64,000 bases of DNA. Origin: Saccharopolyspora phatthalungensis. GTDB lineage: Bacteria > Actinomycetota > Actinomycetes > Mycobacteriales > Pseudonocardiaceae. The position numbers and the translations under genes were made by a program. The DNA lies in contig NZ_JACHIW010000001.1 in assembly GCF_014203395.1 (NCBI RefSeq), forward strand, positions 2,046,001-2,110,000, written 5' to 3'. Under the pieces are notes generated by a model. It was not told the origin of the DNA. It ran no database searches and worked only from the letters and a program-made list of their open reading frames with translations. Positions 35,231 to 44,943 of the stretch are shown in pieces. The stretch's first letter is position 1. Each line of letters starts with the position of its first letter.

Positions 35231-36601
35231 ATGCAAACTTGGGCGAAGCGCGGTGTGCAGGCCGCGCTGGTCACTGGTGGCATGTTGGCCGTTGGCACAG
35301 GGGTCGCATCCGCCGGCGAGACCTGCCCGGACCACCCGACCACGCCGCGAGGCGGGTCGGTGATTCCCCCCGTCCTTGATGAGCTCGGAGACGATACGGT
35401 GCCTGCCGATCGGTGCTTCGCGGGTGAGTTGTTCCCCGAGGGCCCCGGAACGCGGTACAACGCCCCGCTGGTGGAGCCGCGATCCAGCCACGCGGTCACG
35501 GCGCTGACCGGCACCTTGGACCCGGTGCACGACCTGCTGCCGGCCGTCGAGAACGAGATGACGCGGGAGATCCCGGCGTTCCGCGACGCGCAGTGGATCA
35601 CCCCGCCGAAGACCGCGCCGCTACACCTGGCCGGCTGGGTCGCCGACCCCGCCGCCGCCCGGCCGCTGGACACCGTGCCGGGGATGCCGCCGTCCGGCGG
35701 GGCCCGCCCGGTAACCCCCGCGGAGGGCTTCCACCGCTCGCTGAGCTGGGCCGGCCCCATTGGCGAGGTGATCCGGGGAGGTGCCAACACCCTCGACAAG
35801 GGTGCATTTCGATCGGGTCCGGTCCTGGATGTCCCTGCAGACCTCATGATCCCGCACGGCGAGCCGGCCTACGTCGACGGTTTCGGGCAGACCGACGGCA
35901 TCGTCGAGCTGTGGGAGGACGCGCTGTCGCGCGGCCACGGGGGGCTGGTGACGCCGGACCTGGCGGACCTCACCTCCCCGGAGCTACCCGGCTTCCGCAG
36001 CGACATGCACACGGTGCCGCACGACGTGCTGGTCGACGCGCTGTCCGAGGTCGCCGCCGAGCCCACTCCCCGTGCGGACTTCGTGCCGCTGCACGTGCCG
36101 GGTGACCATCAGGAGAAGGCCAACGAGGTCCCGGACCTCGGCGGTCTCACCCTGATCGAGCTGTCCAAGACGCCGGGCACCGTGCAGCGCAGCGAATCCC
36201 CCGGCTTCGGGGCACCGCTGCCGGGGATCGGCGAGCTCAACGCGCTCGGCGGCGGACAGACCTCGGGGCCGTCGGTGAGCCGGATCACCGCCGCGCTGGA
36301 GGACACCGCGCCGCGCAGCGTGCCTCAGACGTTCACCAACACGCCGCTGCAGTCTGACGTCGCGGTCAAGGTGATGGACACGGCGGACGCGGTGCTGCCC
36401 CCGGAGCAGGTGGTCACCCAGAACCCGTTCCGGCCGACGCCCGCGCCGCGGGCCGCTGGCGTGGCGCTGCCGGTGCTCGGCGGCGGTGTACCGGACATCA
36501 CGGCCGCGCAGGGCCAGACGCTGCCGATGCCGGGCGTGACCGCGGACGGCGTGCGGCGCACCCTGGAGGACGCGGACACGGTCGTCCTCCCCCGCATCTG
36601 A
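35231..36601 (+). CDS. Secreted hypothetical protein
   Basis: 456 residues. The signal peptide is AKRGVQAALVTGGMLAVGTG with cleavage near ASAGETC. Two cysteines sit near the mature N-terminus (TCPDHP, RCFAGEL). The rest is Pro/Gly-rich, with several segments of similar style (LPGIGELNALGG, ALPVLGGGVP, LPMPGVTADGV) but no known domain. GGAG lies 6 nt before the ATG. A strong terminator follows. The N-terminus resembles those of chaplin-like and other small exported actinomycete surface proteins, but the length does not fit chaplins. Confidence 0.7.
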   Translation: MQTWAKRGVQAALVTGGMLAVGTGVASAGETCPDHPTTPRGGSVIPPVLDELGDDTVPADRCFAGELFPEGPGTRYNAPLVEPRSSHAVTALTGTLDPVHDLLPAVENEMTREIPAFRDAQWITPPKTAPLHLAGWVADPAAARPLDTVPGMPPSGGARPVTPAEGFHRSLSWAGPIGEVIRGGANTLDKGAFRSGPVLDVPADLMIPHGEPAYVDGFGQTDGIVELWEDALSRGHGGLVTPDLADLTSPELPGFRSDMHTVPHDVLVDALSEVAAEPTPRADFVPLHVPGDHQEKANEVPDLGGLTLIELSKTPGTVQRSESPGFGAPLPGIGELNALGGGQTSGPSVSRITAALEDTAPRSVPQTFTNTPLQSDVAVKVMDTADAVLPPEQVVTQNPFRPTPAPRAAGVALPVLGGGVPDITAAQGQTLPMPGVTADGVRRTLEDADTVVLPRI

Positions 36602-36613
36602 CCTAAACCCGGA

Positions 36614-36650
36614 ACCGGGGCGAGCGCCGCGCTCGCCCCGGTTTTTTCAT
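36614..36650. terminator. Rho-independent terminator, probably two-way
   Basis: A 14-bp perfect stem, AACCGGGGCGAGCG (36614-36627) with CGCTCGCCCCGGTT (36631-36644), loop CCG, followed by TTTT. It lies 13 bp after the secreted protein stop and about 100 bp from the convergent GT87 gene. Confidence 0.85.
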
Positions 36651-36746
36651 GCGCTGTTCTGGCTTTCCGCGGCCGCGGGCCGCGCACCTCGAATGCCTTA
36701 TTCCCGGCCGCTCGCCGACTCGATCGTGAGTCGGCGCCCGGTGCGG

Positions 36747-38159
36747 CTACAGGACTTGCGCGAGCGGAGCCTGCGGGGCCGGGTCGCTGGTCGCGAACTT
36801 GGCCGCGCGGCGGGAAAACCACCAGAGGATCGCGTTGTAGAGCAGGAACGCGAGTCCGAAGTAGACGTAGGCGTTGCCGATCAGCTGCTCGAAGAAGTTC
36901 CAGCGCAGCTCCAGGCCATGGCCCTGGGGCATCTTCCAGTGCGGGCCGACCATGAAGAACCCGGCCGTCAGCGCGCTCGCCAGCAGCAGCCCCCACTTCC
37001 GCCGGACGTAGGCCGCACCGAGCAGCAGCACCAGCCCCGGGATCGCCCAAACCCAGTGGTGTGACCAGGAGATCGGCGATACCAGCAGCCCGAGTATCCC
37101 GTTGATCGTCACCGCGATGGGCAGATCCCGTTGCCGGATCGCGTGCACCATGCCCAGCACCGCCAACACCACCACGAGCACCGCCAGCAGCACGAACACC
37201 ACCGTTAGGCTTGGCGTCGACATCTTGCTCAGCAGCGAACGCAGCGACTGGTTGCCCGCGTAGGTCGACGCGTCGCCGGTGAACTTGGGACCGAACGAGA
37301 CGTTGCTGCTAGCCAGCATCTCGTGCAGCCAGAACCGCCGGGCGTTGTCGAAGGTCAGCGCGAAGCCCAGCAGCGCGGTGCCCAGGAAACTCAGCAACGC
37401 GGTCACGATCGTGCGGACGTCCCGGCGCAGCAGCGGCAGCAGCAGGAACACCAGCGGCGTGAGCTTGATCCCGGCGGCGAGGCCGATCAGCAGACCGCGC
37501 GGGTACGGCAGCTTCTTCGGGCCGTCCACCCGCCACAGGCAATCCACCGTGACGAGCGCCATCAGCACGATGTTGATCTGCGCGTAAGTGATCGTCTCCA
37601 GCACCGGCTCGCTGATCGTGGCCAGCGGCAGCACCGCCGCCGCCACCAGCAGCACCTTGTCCCGGTGCGCGTGCAGGAAGGTCGAGGCGCCTAGCACCAC
37701 GTACAGCGTGGTGAATAACGCGACGTGGCTGACCAGCATGATCACCGCGGTCGAGCCGGCCTTCGGGATCAATGCCAGTGGCGCGAACAGGATCGCCGCG
37801 AACGGCGGATAGATGAACGGCAGCCGCAGCCCGGACTCGGTGGCCGGGAGGCCGTGATAGAGGTCGTGGCCGGCTAAGAGCGCCCGCGCGCCGAGCCGGT
37901 AGACCTCGCCGTCGATATGGTCGTGCGTGTTGACGGTGGAGACCATTATTACCGCGATCAGCTCCGCTGCCGCGATCACGGCCAGCAGTGATCGGTATTC
38001 GCGTAACCGCTCCCGCGGCGGCAGTAAACCTGCGGTCCCGTGCACCGGTATGCCCCGTCCTCTCGCCTGCAGCACCTCGGCCAGCGTAGAGATCCGGTCG
38101 GTCGGCGGGGTCGCCGTGGGGCGACTTTTGGGACCGCTACCACCGTGGCGGAATTTCAC
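36747..38159 (-). CDS. GT87-family polyprenol-phosphate-mannose-dependent mannosyltransferase
   Basis: 470-residue polytopic membrane protein of the GT87 (DUF2029) family. The first extracellular loop has the motif HDHIDGEVYRLGARALLAG with DLYHGLP, typical of GT-C alpha-1,2-mannosyltransferases such as PimE. Further signatures are FIYPPFAAILFAPLALIP, YAQINIVLMALVTVDCLW, GLAAGIKLTPLVFLLLP, YAGNQSLRSLL and LLVSPISWSHHWVWAIPGL. It probably uses decaprenyl-phosphomannose to elongate phosphatidylinositol mannosides or lipomannan-type glycolipids. The GTG start has no clear RBS, and starts further in are possible. Confidence 0.88.
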   Translation of the reverse strand: MKFRHGGSGPKSRPTATPPTDRISTLAEVLQARGRGIPVHGTAGLLPPRERLREYRSLLAVIAAAELIAVIMVSTVNTHDHIDGEVYRLGARALLAGHDLYHGLPATESGLRLPFIYPPFAAILFAPLALIPKAGSTAVIMLVSHVALFTTLYVVLGASTFLHAHRDKVLLVAAAVLPLATISEPVLETITYAQINIVLMALVTVDCLWRVDGPKKLPYPRGLLIGLAAGIKLTPLVFLLLPLLRRDVRTIVTALLSFLGTALLGFALTFDNARRFWLHEMLASSNVSFGPKFTGDASTYAGNQSLRSLLSKMSTPSLTVVFVLLAVLVVVLAVLGMVHAIRQRDLPIAVTINGILGLLVSPISWSHHWVWAIPGLVLLLGAAYVRRKWGLLLASALTAGFFMVGPHWKMPQGHGLELRWNFFEQLIGNAYVYFGLAFLLYNAILWWFSRRAAKFATSDPAPQAPLAQVL

Positions 38160-38348
38160 CCGGTCGAATCATCAAGTTCCGGCCACGGGTGTGATCCAGG
38201 CGCAACTACAGCGGGGACACCTGACGCACTGTTATGTGCGCAGCGTGAATTCCACCACTACGGGTGGTCGTCGTGCCCTTGAATTCCGCCCTGTCCGGAG
38301 GGGAGGCTCAAACGGACTGCTCCGTTCGTTGGTGAGGAGGGGGGTCGA

Positions 38349-39224
38349 ATGAGTGTCCTTGAGGTGACCGCACCAGGCCAGTTGGCACCGGTCTGGGACG
38401 AGCTCATCAGCGGACTGACAGTCGGCGTGCTGCTGACCGACGGACGGGGCCAGGTGCTGGCCACCAACGACGTCGCCGCCGAGTTGATGCAGCTGGACAA
38501 GGCCGATCTGCTCACCGGCGTCCGGCCGGTCGGCTGGCAGGTGCGCGATGACACCGGCGCCCCGATGCCGGACTGGGCCGACTTGGCCGGCCAGGTACTG
38601 CGGGCCGGTTCACCGCTTTCCATCCCGATGGTGATCGCCCGCAGCGGCCAGCCGCTGAGCCGTATCTGGGCGGACTACCACGCGGTGCAGGTGCAGGGCC
38701 GCAGCCGGGTGCTGATCCTGCTGCAGTCGGTGCACACAGACGTATCGCACAGCCGCGGCCTGCTCGACCCGCTAACCGGGTTGCCCGGCCGGGTTCTGCT
38801 GCTGGACCGGCTCGAACAGTCGCTGGTCCGCGCCCGCAGCCGCGGCACACTGTCCACTTTGGTGCTCATCGACGTGCAGCAGTTGGCGGATTTCAACGCC
38901 GAACACGGCTTCGACCGCGGTGACGACCTGCTAACCACGCTGGCCTGTCGGCTCCGGGAGGGGCTCAGCGACGAGCACACCGTGGCCCGCTACGGCGGCG
39001 ACGAGTTCGCGGTGGTCGCCGAGCACCCGAGCGGCGCTGGTGAGGAGATCGCCGAGCAGGCACGGGAAGTGGCGGGCTGGCCGGTGCGCATCGGCCGCAA
39101 GCGCGTTCAGCCCGGATTGCGGGTGTCCTGGGTGACCACCGATGGCCAGGCCTCGGTGCACTCGGTTCTCGCCCGGGCCGAGCAGCAGCTCCAACTCTGG
39201 AAGAGGGTGTCGCGTGGGGCCTGA
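38349..39224 (+). CDS. PAS-GGDEF diguanylate cyclase
   Basis: 291-residue soluble protein. The PAS-like N-terminal domain (about 12-125: LISGLTVGVLLTDGRGQVLA, TNDVAAELM) is followed by a GGDEF domain (about 138-288) with an exact GGDEF motif at residues 216-220. The first metal site is degenerate (LIDVQQLADFNAEHG instead of DxDxFKxxND), so activity needs testing. The RBS is GAGGAGGGGGG upstream of the ATG. No transmembrane helix is present. A terminator and a dispersed palindrome follow. Confidence 0.85.
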   Translation: MSVLEVTAPGQLAPVWDELISGLTVGVLLTDGRGQVLATNDVAAELMQLDKADLLTGVRPVGWQVRDDTGAPMPDWADLAGQVLRAGSPLSIPMVIARSGQPLSRIWADYHAVQVQGRSRVLILLQSVHTDVSHSRGLLDPLTGLPGRVLLLDRLEQSLVRARSRGTLSTLVLIDVQQLADFNAEHGFDRGDDLLTTLACRLREGLSDEHTVARYGGDEFAVVAEHPSGAGEEIAEQAREVAGWPVRIGRKRVQPGLRVSWVTTDGQASVHSVLARAEQQLQLWKRVSRGA

Positions 39225-39239
39225 ACAGACCCCGGCAGC

Positions 39240-39271
39240 AAGGGGCACCCGCGCGGCAACGGGTGCCCCTT
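39240..39271 (+). terminator. Terminator of the PAS-GGDEF gene
   Basis: A perfect 12-bp stem, AAGGGGCACCCG (39240-39251) with CGGGTGCCCCTT (39260-39271), and an 8-nt loop, 16 bp after the stop. The arms are almost the same as the ponA terminator that the IS element has split. Confidence 0.8.
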
Positions 39272-39277
39272 CTCCTG

Positions 39278-39301
39278 CGGCGATTTCCATGGAAATCGCC
39301 G
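39278..39301. repeat. Dispersed GATTTC-N4-GAAATC palindrome, copy 3
   Basis: A perfect 24-bp palindrome with core GATTTCCATGGAAATC, located between a GGDEF gene and convergent ino1, 6 bp after a classical terminator. The core is identical to copy 1. Confidence 0.7.
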
Positions 39302-39313
39302 ATCACGGAGCCC

Positions 39314-40411
39314 TCAGCGGTCGGCCTCGCCGGCGATGAAGTCCTCGACGGCCTGGTAGGCGGCGGAATCGGAGTACTGCTCCGGCGGCGACTTCATGAA
39401 GTACGACGAAGCGGACAAGATCGGCCCGCCGATGCCGCGATCCTTGGCGATCTTCGCGGCCCGGATGGCGTCGATGATGATCCCCGCCGAGTTCGGCGAG
39501 TCCCACACCTCCAGCTTGTACTCCAGGTTCAGCGGCACATCGCCGAACGCGCGGCCCTCCAACCGGATGTAGGCCCACTTGCGGTCGTCCAGCCACGGCA
39601 CGTAGTCCGACGGCCCGATGTGCACGTTGCGCTTGCCTAGATCGCGGTCCACCTGCGAGGTCACCGACTGCGTCTTGGAGGTCTTCTTCGACTCCAGCCG
39701 CTCCAGTTCCTTCATGTTCAGGAAGTCCATGTTGCCGCCGACGTTGAGCTGCATCGTGCGGTCCAGGTGCACGCCGCGGTCCTCGAACAGCTTGGCCAGC
39801 ACCCGGTGCGTGATGGTCGCCCCGACCTGGGACTTGATGTCGTCACCGACGATCGGCACGCCGGCGTCGGTGAACTTCTGCGCCCACTCCGGGTCCGAGG
39901 CGATGAACACCGGCAGCGCGTTGACGAACGCCACCCCGGCATCCAGCGCGCACTGCGCGTAGAACTTGTCCGCTTCCTCCGAGCCCACCGGCAGGTACGA
40001 CACCAGCACGTCGACCTCGGCGTCCTGGAGCGCCCGCACGACATCCACCGGCTGATCGTCGGACTCCTCGATGGTCTCCCGGTAGAAGCGGCCGAGACCG
40101 TCGTAGGTGTGGCCGCGCTGCACGGTGACGCCCAGCGGCGGCACGTCGGCGATCTTGATGGTGTTGTTCTCGCTGGCCACGATCGCCTCGGAGAGGTCTC
40201 GGCCGACCTTCTTCGCGTCGACGTCGAAGGCCGCGACGAACTTCACGTCGCGCACGTGGTAGTCGCCGAAGGCGACATGCATCAGGCCGGGAACCCGGCT
40301 CTTGGGATCGGCGTCGGCGTAGTAATGAACGCCCTGCACCAGCGACGCCGCGCAGTTCCCGACGCCGACGATCGCCACTCGCACCGCTCGACCGGGACGA
40401 TCTCCGCCCAT
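39314..40411 (-). CDS. ino1: Inositol-3-phosphate synthase
   Basis: 365-residue NAD-dependent enzyme converting glucose-6-phosphate to inositol-3-phosphate, the first step to phosphatidylinositol, its mannosides and mycothiol. Motifs are [18 protein letters not shown] (NAD binding), [45 protein letters not shown] and [17 protein letters not shown]. The ATG at 40411 has AAGGAGG 8 nt upstream and gives the mycobacterial length; an ATG at 40435 overlaps the padR stop. It follows padR, as ino1 (Rv0046c) follows Rv0047c in M. tuberculosis. Confidence 0.96.
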   Translation of the reverse strand: MGGDRPGRAVRVAIVGVGNCAASLVQGVHYYADADPKSRVPGLMHVAFGDYHVRDVKFVAAFDVDAKKVGRDLSEAIVASENNTIKIADVPPLGVTVQRGHTYDGLGRFYRETIEESDDQPVDVVRALQDAEVDVLVSYLPVGSEEADKFYAQCALDAGVAFVNALPVFIASDPEWAQKFTDAGVPIVGDDIKSQVGATITHRVLAKLFEDRGVHLDRTMQLNVGGNMDFLNMKELERLESKKTSKTQSVTSQVDRDLGKRNVHIGPSDYVPWLDDRKWAYIRLEGRAFGDVPLNLEYKLEVWDSPNSAGIIIDAIRAAKIAKDRGIGGPILSASSYFMKSPPEQYSDSAAYQAVEDFIAGEADR

Positions 40412-40431
40412 GGCAGGGCCCTCCTTCTTGG

Positions 40432-41022
40432 TCATCTGTCGTGTCCTTGCAGTTCTTGCCCGCCGACACTGGGTCGGCTCGGCGCCGCAGCAGCCTGCTC
40501 GGCGCGTTCGTGTTCGATGATTTCGTCGAGCCAGCGAACCTCATGCTCGCTGTGGTCCAGCCGGAGCCGGTGCAGTTCGCGGGTGTATCGGTCGAACCGG
40601 TCCCCAGAGCGCGCCAATGCACTACGCAGGCTGTCCCGACGCTCCTCGACGCGACGTCGACGTCCTTCCAGGATCCGCAGCCGGACCTCGGCCGGGGTGC
40701 GGGCGAAGAACGCCATGTGCACGCCGAAGGCGTTATCGTCGCAAGCCTGCGGGCCGCAGTCGCCGACCAGTTCGACGAACCGATGCTGTCCGGTGGCTGT
40801 GATCCGGTACACGCGCCGCGCTCGACGACCCCAACCACGCGAGCCGGAGGCGTCGGGCTCCTCCTCGATCAACCCGGCGCGCAGCAGCCTGCGCAACGTT
40901 GGGTACAAAGTTCCACAAGACAACGCGCGGAAGGCGCCGAGCGTGTCGTGCAACCGTTTCCGCAGCTCGTAGCCGTGCATCGGGGCCTCATGCAGAAGCC
41001 CGAGCACGGCGAGTTCGAGCAT
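40432..41022 (-). CDS. PadR-family transcriptional regulator
   Basis: 196 residues. The N-terminal winged helix is [20 protein letters not shown] with [19 protein letters not shown], and a long C-terminal helical (Vir_act_alpha_C-like) region follows. The ATG at 41022 has GGAGG 5 nt upstream. It is divergent from the DUF5318 gene, and ino1 follows after 20 bp, so it probably regulates itself, ino1 and possibly the divergent DUF5318-ponA unit. ATATCG repeats in the divergent promoter are its likely operator. A homologue (Rv0047c) occupies this place in mycobacteria. Confidence 0.93.
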   Translation of the reverse strand: MLELAVLGLLHEAPMHGYELRKRLHDTLGAFRALSCGTLYPTLRRLLRAGLIEEEPDASGSRGWGRRARRVYRITATGQHRFVELVGDCGPQACDDNAFGVHMAFFARTPAEVRLRILEGRRRRVEERRDSLRSALARSGDRFDRYTRELHRLRLDHSEHEVRWLDEIIEHERAEQAAAAPSRPSVGGQELQGHDR

Positions 41023-41111
41023 CTGCACCTCCTCCGCCCGAGTCCCGACGCCCGATATCGACACGTAAATACACCGGCGACGCTGCGGCGAAGCAGCCCA
41101 CCTCGCGGATT

Positions 41112-41131
41112 ATATCGCGCCGATATATCGG
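41112..41131. promoter_or_regulatory. Candidate PadR operator
   Basis: ATATCG-CGC-CGATAT (41112-41126) overlaps the perfect palindrome CCGATATATCGG (41120-41131) in the padR/DUF5318 divergent promoter. A further CGATATCG lies near 41052. PadR proteins bind ATAT-rich palindromes of this type. The A+T-rich core may double as a -10 region. Confidence 0.55.
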
Positions 41132-41222
41132 GCGACACGATCGACAGGGTCCCGAGGTGGCCGTCGTCACTGCTGGTGGCGGTCGGTGGCGGCGCCTGCC
41201 CTGAACGGCGCATGGAGGAGCC

Positions 41223-41651
41223 GTGGTCGACACGTACCCTGTGGTCGTGCGGACCCAACGGCAAGTGGTCGACTATGCGTTGCAGCGCCGAGCGCTGCTC
41301 GCGCAAGTCCACGCTGGCCGGGTCGGGGTGATGGAGGTCTGCGACGCCGATCCGTACCTGCTGCGGGCGGCGAAATTCCATGGTGAGCCGAGCGGGGTGA
41401 CCTGCCCGGTGTGTCGGAAGGAACCGTTGACCCTGGTGTCCTGGGTTTTCGGTGATGCCCTCAAGCAAGCGTCCGGATCGGCGCGGGCCCCCGAGGAACT
41501 CGACCGGATGGCGGCCATGTTCGAGGAGTTCAACGTCTACGTCGTAGAGGTATGCCGCACATGTAACTGGAACCACCTGGTGCAGTCGTATGTTCTCGGA
41601 ACCGGCGGTTTGAACAACGGCCGTTCCCGCCGCAAGACTGCTGCGGAGTGA
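41223..41651 (+). CDS. DUF5318 family protein
   Basis: 142-residue protein with two CxxC pairs (CPVC and CRTC), a likely zinc ribbon, plus the family segments RQVVDYALQRRALLAQVHAG, VSWVFGDALKQASG and CNWNHLVQSYVLG. The RBS is GGAGGAG at GTG 41223. It is always found beside ponA1 in related genera (Rv0049-Rv0050). Function is unknown; cotranscription with ponA (99-bp gap) suggests a cell-wall link. Confidence 0.92.
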   Translation: MVDTYPVVVRTQRQVVDYALQRRALLAQVHAGRVGVMEVCDADPYLLRAAKFHGEPSGVTCPVCRKEPLTLVSWVFGDALKQASGSARAPEELDRMAAMFEEFNVYVVEVCRTCNWNHLVQSYVLGTGGLNNGRSRRKTAAE

Positions 41652-41750
41652 AATAAGTCGTGCTCCCGACACGGCTGCGCCCGGTGCGGCGCATCCCCGA
41701 CGTGAACGCATCACATGGCGTCCGATGACGCCTGTCCTGGAGGCCCACTC

Positions 41751-44700
41751 GTGAACGACGAGCGTGACGACCCCACCCGAGGGCGCCACTCCCGGCATCC
41801 GCGCCCCGACGGTCGAGGCACGCCACCCCCGCCCCCGAGACCGGGGCCGCGTCCCGGCGACCAGGCACGGCCTCCGCAGCGCCCGGTGCCGGGTCCGCCA
41901 TCGGGCCCACCGGGTGCGGGTGGTCCGGCGTGGCCAAGCGAAGAAACGCGGCCAGGTGGTCCCGCCCCCCGGTCGGCGCCGCCGCCCCCGCAGCGGGCGG
42001 CAGGCGGGGACCGCAGCTCGGAAGAGACGCAGCAGAACCCCCCGGTGCCGCCGCCGGGCCAGCCCATGAAGTGGCCGGACACGGAGCGCCCGCAGGAGCA
42101 GACCGGCGCGTGGATGCCGTCGTTCGACGACGATGACGACGACTCGGGCCTGGGCAAGCGGCTCGGCGGCGACTCCGGCGAACCCGAGAACAGCGGCGGG
42201 CGCAAACTCGACCTGCCCACCTCGTATTCCCCAGCGCCGCCGCCCCCGAACGGCGGACGGCAGGCGCCGCCACCGCCGCCGGGTGCGCAGCAGACCAGGC
42301 AGGTGCCGCCGCCGGGACCACCGCCCGGACGGCCGCCGCAGCCACCGCGTGGCGAGCAGCCGACCGAGACCATCCCGCAGACTCCGGCGGAGGACCGCAG
42401 CGGCGATCGCCGCCGGACGGGCGGCGCTGCCGCCGCAGGCGCGGCCGGTGCCGCTGCGGGCGGAATCGCCGGGGCTGCCGCAGGCGCCGGGATGGCGGCC
42501 GCGGCCGGTGCCGGAGCCGCGAAGGGGGCGACCGGCGGCGGGGGAGCCCCCGAGCCACACCTGCTCACGCACCAGGAGCAGGGGACCTATAACTACTACG
42601 CCGACGGCTACGACGACGATCCGTATCGCGGGTACGACGACGGGCGCGGCGACGAGTTCTACGGGAATGACCGCAATGGCAACGATCGCAACGACCGGTA
42701 CCTCGACGACGACTTCGACGCCGATCCGGATGACTTCTCCGACGCGGACGACGAAATGAGTGCCGCCCGAGCAAAGCGCAGCCGGATCTGGCGGCGGGTG
42801 CGCCGGGCCTGCTACGTCGCCGCGGCGCTGGCCATCCTGCTACCGACCGCGGTGTTCATCTACGGCTACTTCGCCTGGGACGTGCCGGATGAGGCCAAGG
42901 TGATGAGCGCGGCCCGGCCGATCGAGTTGCAGTACGCCAACGGCGCACCGATGGGCCGCATCGAGGTGGACGGCTCGCGGGAGGTCCTGCACAACATCAA
43001 CGAGGTGTCGGTGCCGATGCGCAACGCCACCATCTCGGCCGAGGACGCCACGTTCCGCACGAACCCCGGCTTCGACTTCATGGGCATCGTGCGGTCGGCC
43101 TACTACCTGGTGAGCGGCTCCGGCGTCGGCGGTGGCTCCACGATCACCCAGCAGTTCATCAAGATGGACCAGGGGCTGAAGAAGGACCCGACGTACATCC
43201 GCAAGATCAAGGAAGTCGTGCTGGCGTACAAGATGACGAACCAGCAGAGCAAGGACGACATCCTGCTCGCCTACATGAACACTGCGGACTACGGGCGCGG
43301 TGCCAACGGCATCAGCGCCGCCGCGCGGGCGTACTTCGACAAGAAGCCGAGCGAGCTCAACGACGCCGAAGCGGCCGTGCTGGCCGGCGTGGTCCAGAGC
43401 CCTTACGGCGGCAACGACCCCGGCCAGAACCCCGAGAAGGGCAAGAAGCGCTGGGAGTACGTCGTCGGGCAGATGGAGCAGAACGGCTTCCTGAAGCCGG
43501 GTGAGCGGCAGACCCTGACCTTGCCGCCCACCCGGCCCCGCACGGAGTGGAAGACCAACAGCAGGCTCTCCCCCGCCCAGGACGCCATCTGGCAGGGGGT
43601 GCGCAAAGAACTGGAGGCCCAGGGCCTGCCCGAGAGCGAGCTGTCCCTCGGCGGCTACACGATCAAGACCACCATCGACCCGGACGCGCAACAGAAGGCC
43701 GAGCAGGCCGTGAAGGACGTGATGGGCTCCCAGCCCGAAACGCTGCGCACGTCGCTGGTCGCGGTCGACCCCAACAGTGGCGGGATCCAGGCGTACTACG
43801 GTTCCCAAACCCAGATCGGCGACCTCGACTGGGCCAGCACGCCGCAGGAGCCGGGTTCGTCGTTCAAACCGTTCGTGACGGTCGCCGGGCTGGAGAAGGG
43901 CAAGGGCATCGGCGAGTTCTACGACGGCTCGGGACAGCAGGTGATCGCCGGTACCGAGTTCGACAACGCTCCCGGGGTGAAGTGCGATGTTCCGACCCAC
44001 TGCGGCGTCCGCGAGGCGATGACCAAGTCCGTCAACACGGTGTTCGTCAACATGGCCGCCCAATTCGGGCCGGCGAAGGTGGCCGAGGCCGCACACCAGG
44101 CGGGCATTCCGGACTCGACGAAGCTGCAAAGCCCCAACGGCGCCGTCGAGGCCGGTATCGCGCTGGGCATGTACCCGGTGCTCCCGGCGGACATGGCCGC
44201 CTCGTACGGTTCGTTCGTCAACGGCGGCCAGAAAGCGCCGGCGCACTTCGTGCAGCAGGCCGTCAGCCCCGATGCCGGCGTGTTCAAGCTCAAGACGCCC
44301 GAGCCGGCCCCGGCGTTCGGCGACCAGACGACGAGCCGCAACGTCGCCTACAACGTCTCGCAGGCGATGCTGGACGTCGCCAAGCATTCGAAGGCCGAGC
44401 TCAGCGGCAACCGACCGGTGGTGTCCAAGACCGGTACCCACCAGTGGGGCTCCACCACGAAGAACCGGAACGCCTGGATGATTGGCGCCACGCCGCAAAT
44501 CTCCACGGCGGTGGCCATGATGAACGACGACGGTGGCCCGAAGCCGCTGGAGGATGCGAACGGCCAGAGCTTCTACGGCGGTGGCCTGCCCGCCAAGGTC
44601 TGGCAGAAGTTCATGAACTCCTACCTCCAGGGCAAGAAGGTCGTCCAACTGCCCAACGGCGACAAGATCGGGCAGTTCGAGGACGTCCCGCCGCCGCCTC

Positions 44701-44930
44701 CGCCGACATCCTCGGCCCCGCCCCCCACGTCGGCGCCGCCGACATCGACGCAGAGCGAGACCAGCGCCCCGGAACCGACCAGCACCAGCAAGGAGAAGCC
44801 GAACCAGGACTGCGGTGGCATCTTCGGGCCGCCGTGCGACCCGACTGGCGGCGGCGACAGCTCCGGCAACGGCTCCGGCAACGGTTCGCCCAACATGGCG
44901 CCAACCCGGACCAGGCAGCAAGGCTGGTAA
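41751..44930 (+). CDS. ponA: Class A penicillin-binding protein PonA1 (transglycosylase/transpeptidase)
   Basis: 1059-residue bifunctional peptidoglycan synthase. The cytoplasmic N-tail of about 340 residues is disordered, rich in Pro, Arg, Ala and Asp. One transmembrane helix follows (AALAILLPTAVFIYGYFAW). The GT51 domain has SAEDATFRTNPGFDFMGIVR, GGSTITQQFIK and RKIKEVVLAYKM. The transpeptidase domain has SSFK (SxxK), SVN (SxN) and KTGT (KTG). The tail is Pro/Ser/Thr-rich. GTG 41751 has TGGAGG 7 nt upstream; an ATG at 41715 lacks an RBS. The N-tail is much longer than in mycobacterial PonA1. Its terminator was split by the IS element downstream. Confidence 0.95.
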   Translation: MNDERDDPTRGRHSRHPRPDGRGTPPPPPRPGPRPGDQARPPQRPVPGPPSGPPGAGGPAWPSEETRPGGPAPRSAPPPPQRAAGGDRSSEETQQNPPVPPPGQPMKWPDTERPQEQTGAWMPSFDDDDDDSGLGKRLGGDSGEPENSGGRKLDLPTSYSPAPPPPNGGRQAPPPPPGAQQTRQVPPPGPPPGRPPQPPRGEQPTETIPQTPAEDRSGDRRRTGGAAAAGAAGAAAGGIAGAAAGAGMAAAAGAGAAKGATGGGGAPEPHLLTHQEQGTYNYYADGYDDDPYRGYDDGRGDEFYGNDRNGNDRNDRYLDDDFDADPDDFSDADDEMSAARAKRSRIWRRVRRACYVAAALAILLPTAVFIYGYFAWDVPDEAKVMSAARPIELQYANGAPMGRIEVDGSREVLHNINEVSVPMRNATISAEDATFRTNPGFDFMGIVRSAYYLVSGSGVGGGSTITQQFIKMDQGLKKDPTYIRKIKEVVLAYKMTNQQSKDDILLAYMNTADYGRGANGISAAARAYFDKKPSELNDAEAAVLAGVVQSPYGGNDPGQNPEKGKKRWEYVVGQMEQNGFLKPGERQTLTLPPTRPRTEWKTNSRLSPAQDAIWQGVRKELEAQGLPESELSLGGYTIKTTIDPDAQQKAEQAVKDVMGSQPETLRTSLVAVDPNSGGIQAYYGSQTQIGDLDWASTPQEPGSSFKPFVTVAGLEKGKGIGEFYDGSGQQVIAGTEFDNAPGVKCDVPTHCGVREAMTKSVNTVFVNMAAQFGPAKVAEAAHQAGIPDSTKLQSPNGAVEAGIALGMYPVLPADMAASYGSFVNGGQKAPAHFVQQAVSPDAGVFKLKTPEPAPAFGDQTTSRNVAYNVSQAMLDVAKHSKAELSGNRPVVSKTGTHQWGSTTKNRNAWMIGATPQISTAVAMMNDDGGPKPLEDANGQSFYGGGLPAKVWQKFMNSYLQGKKVVQLPNGDKIGQFEDVPPPPPPTSSAPPPTSAPPTSTQSETSAPEPTSTSKEKPNQDCGGIFGPPCDPTGGGDSSGNGSGNGSPNMAPTRTRQQGW

Positions 44931-44943
44931 GCACCGGCGAAAC

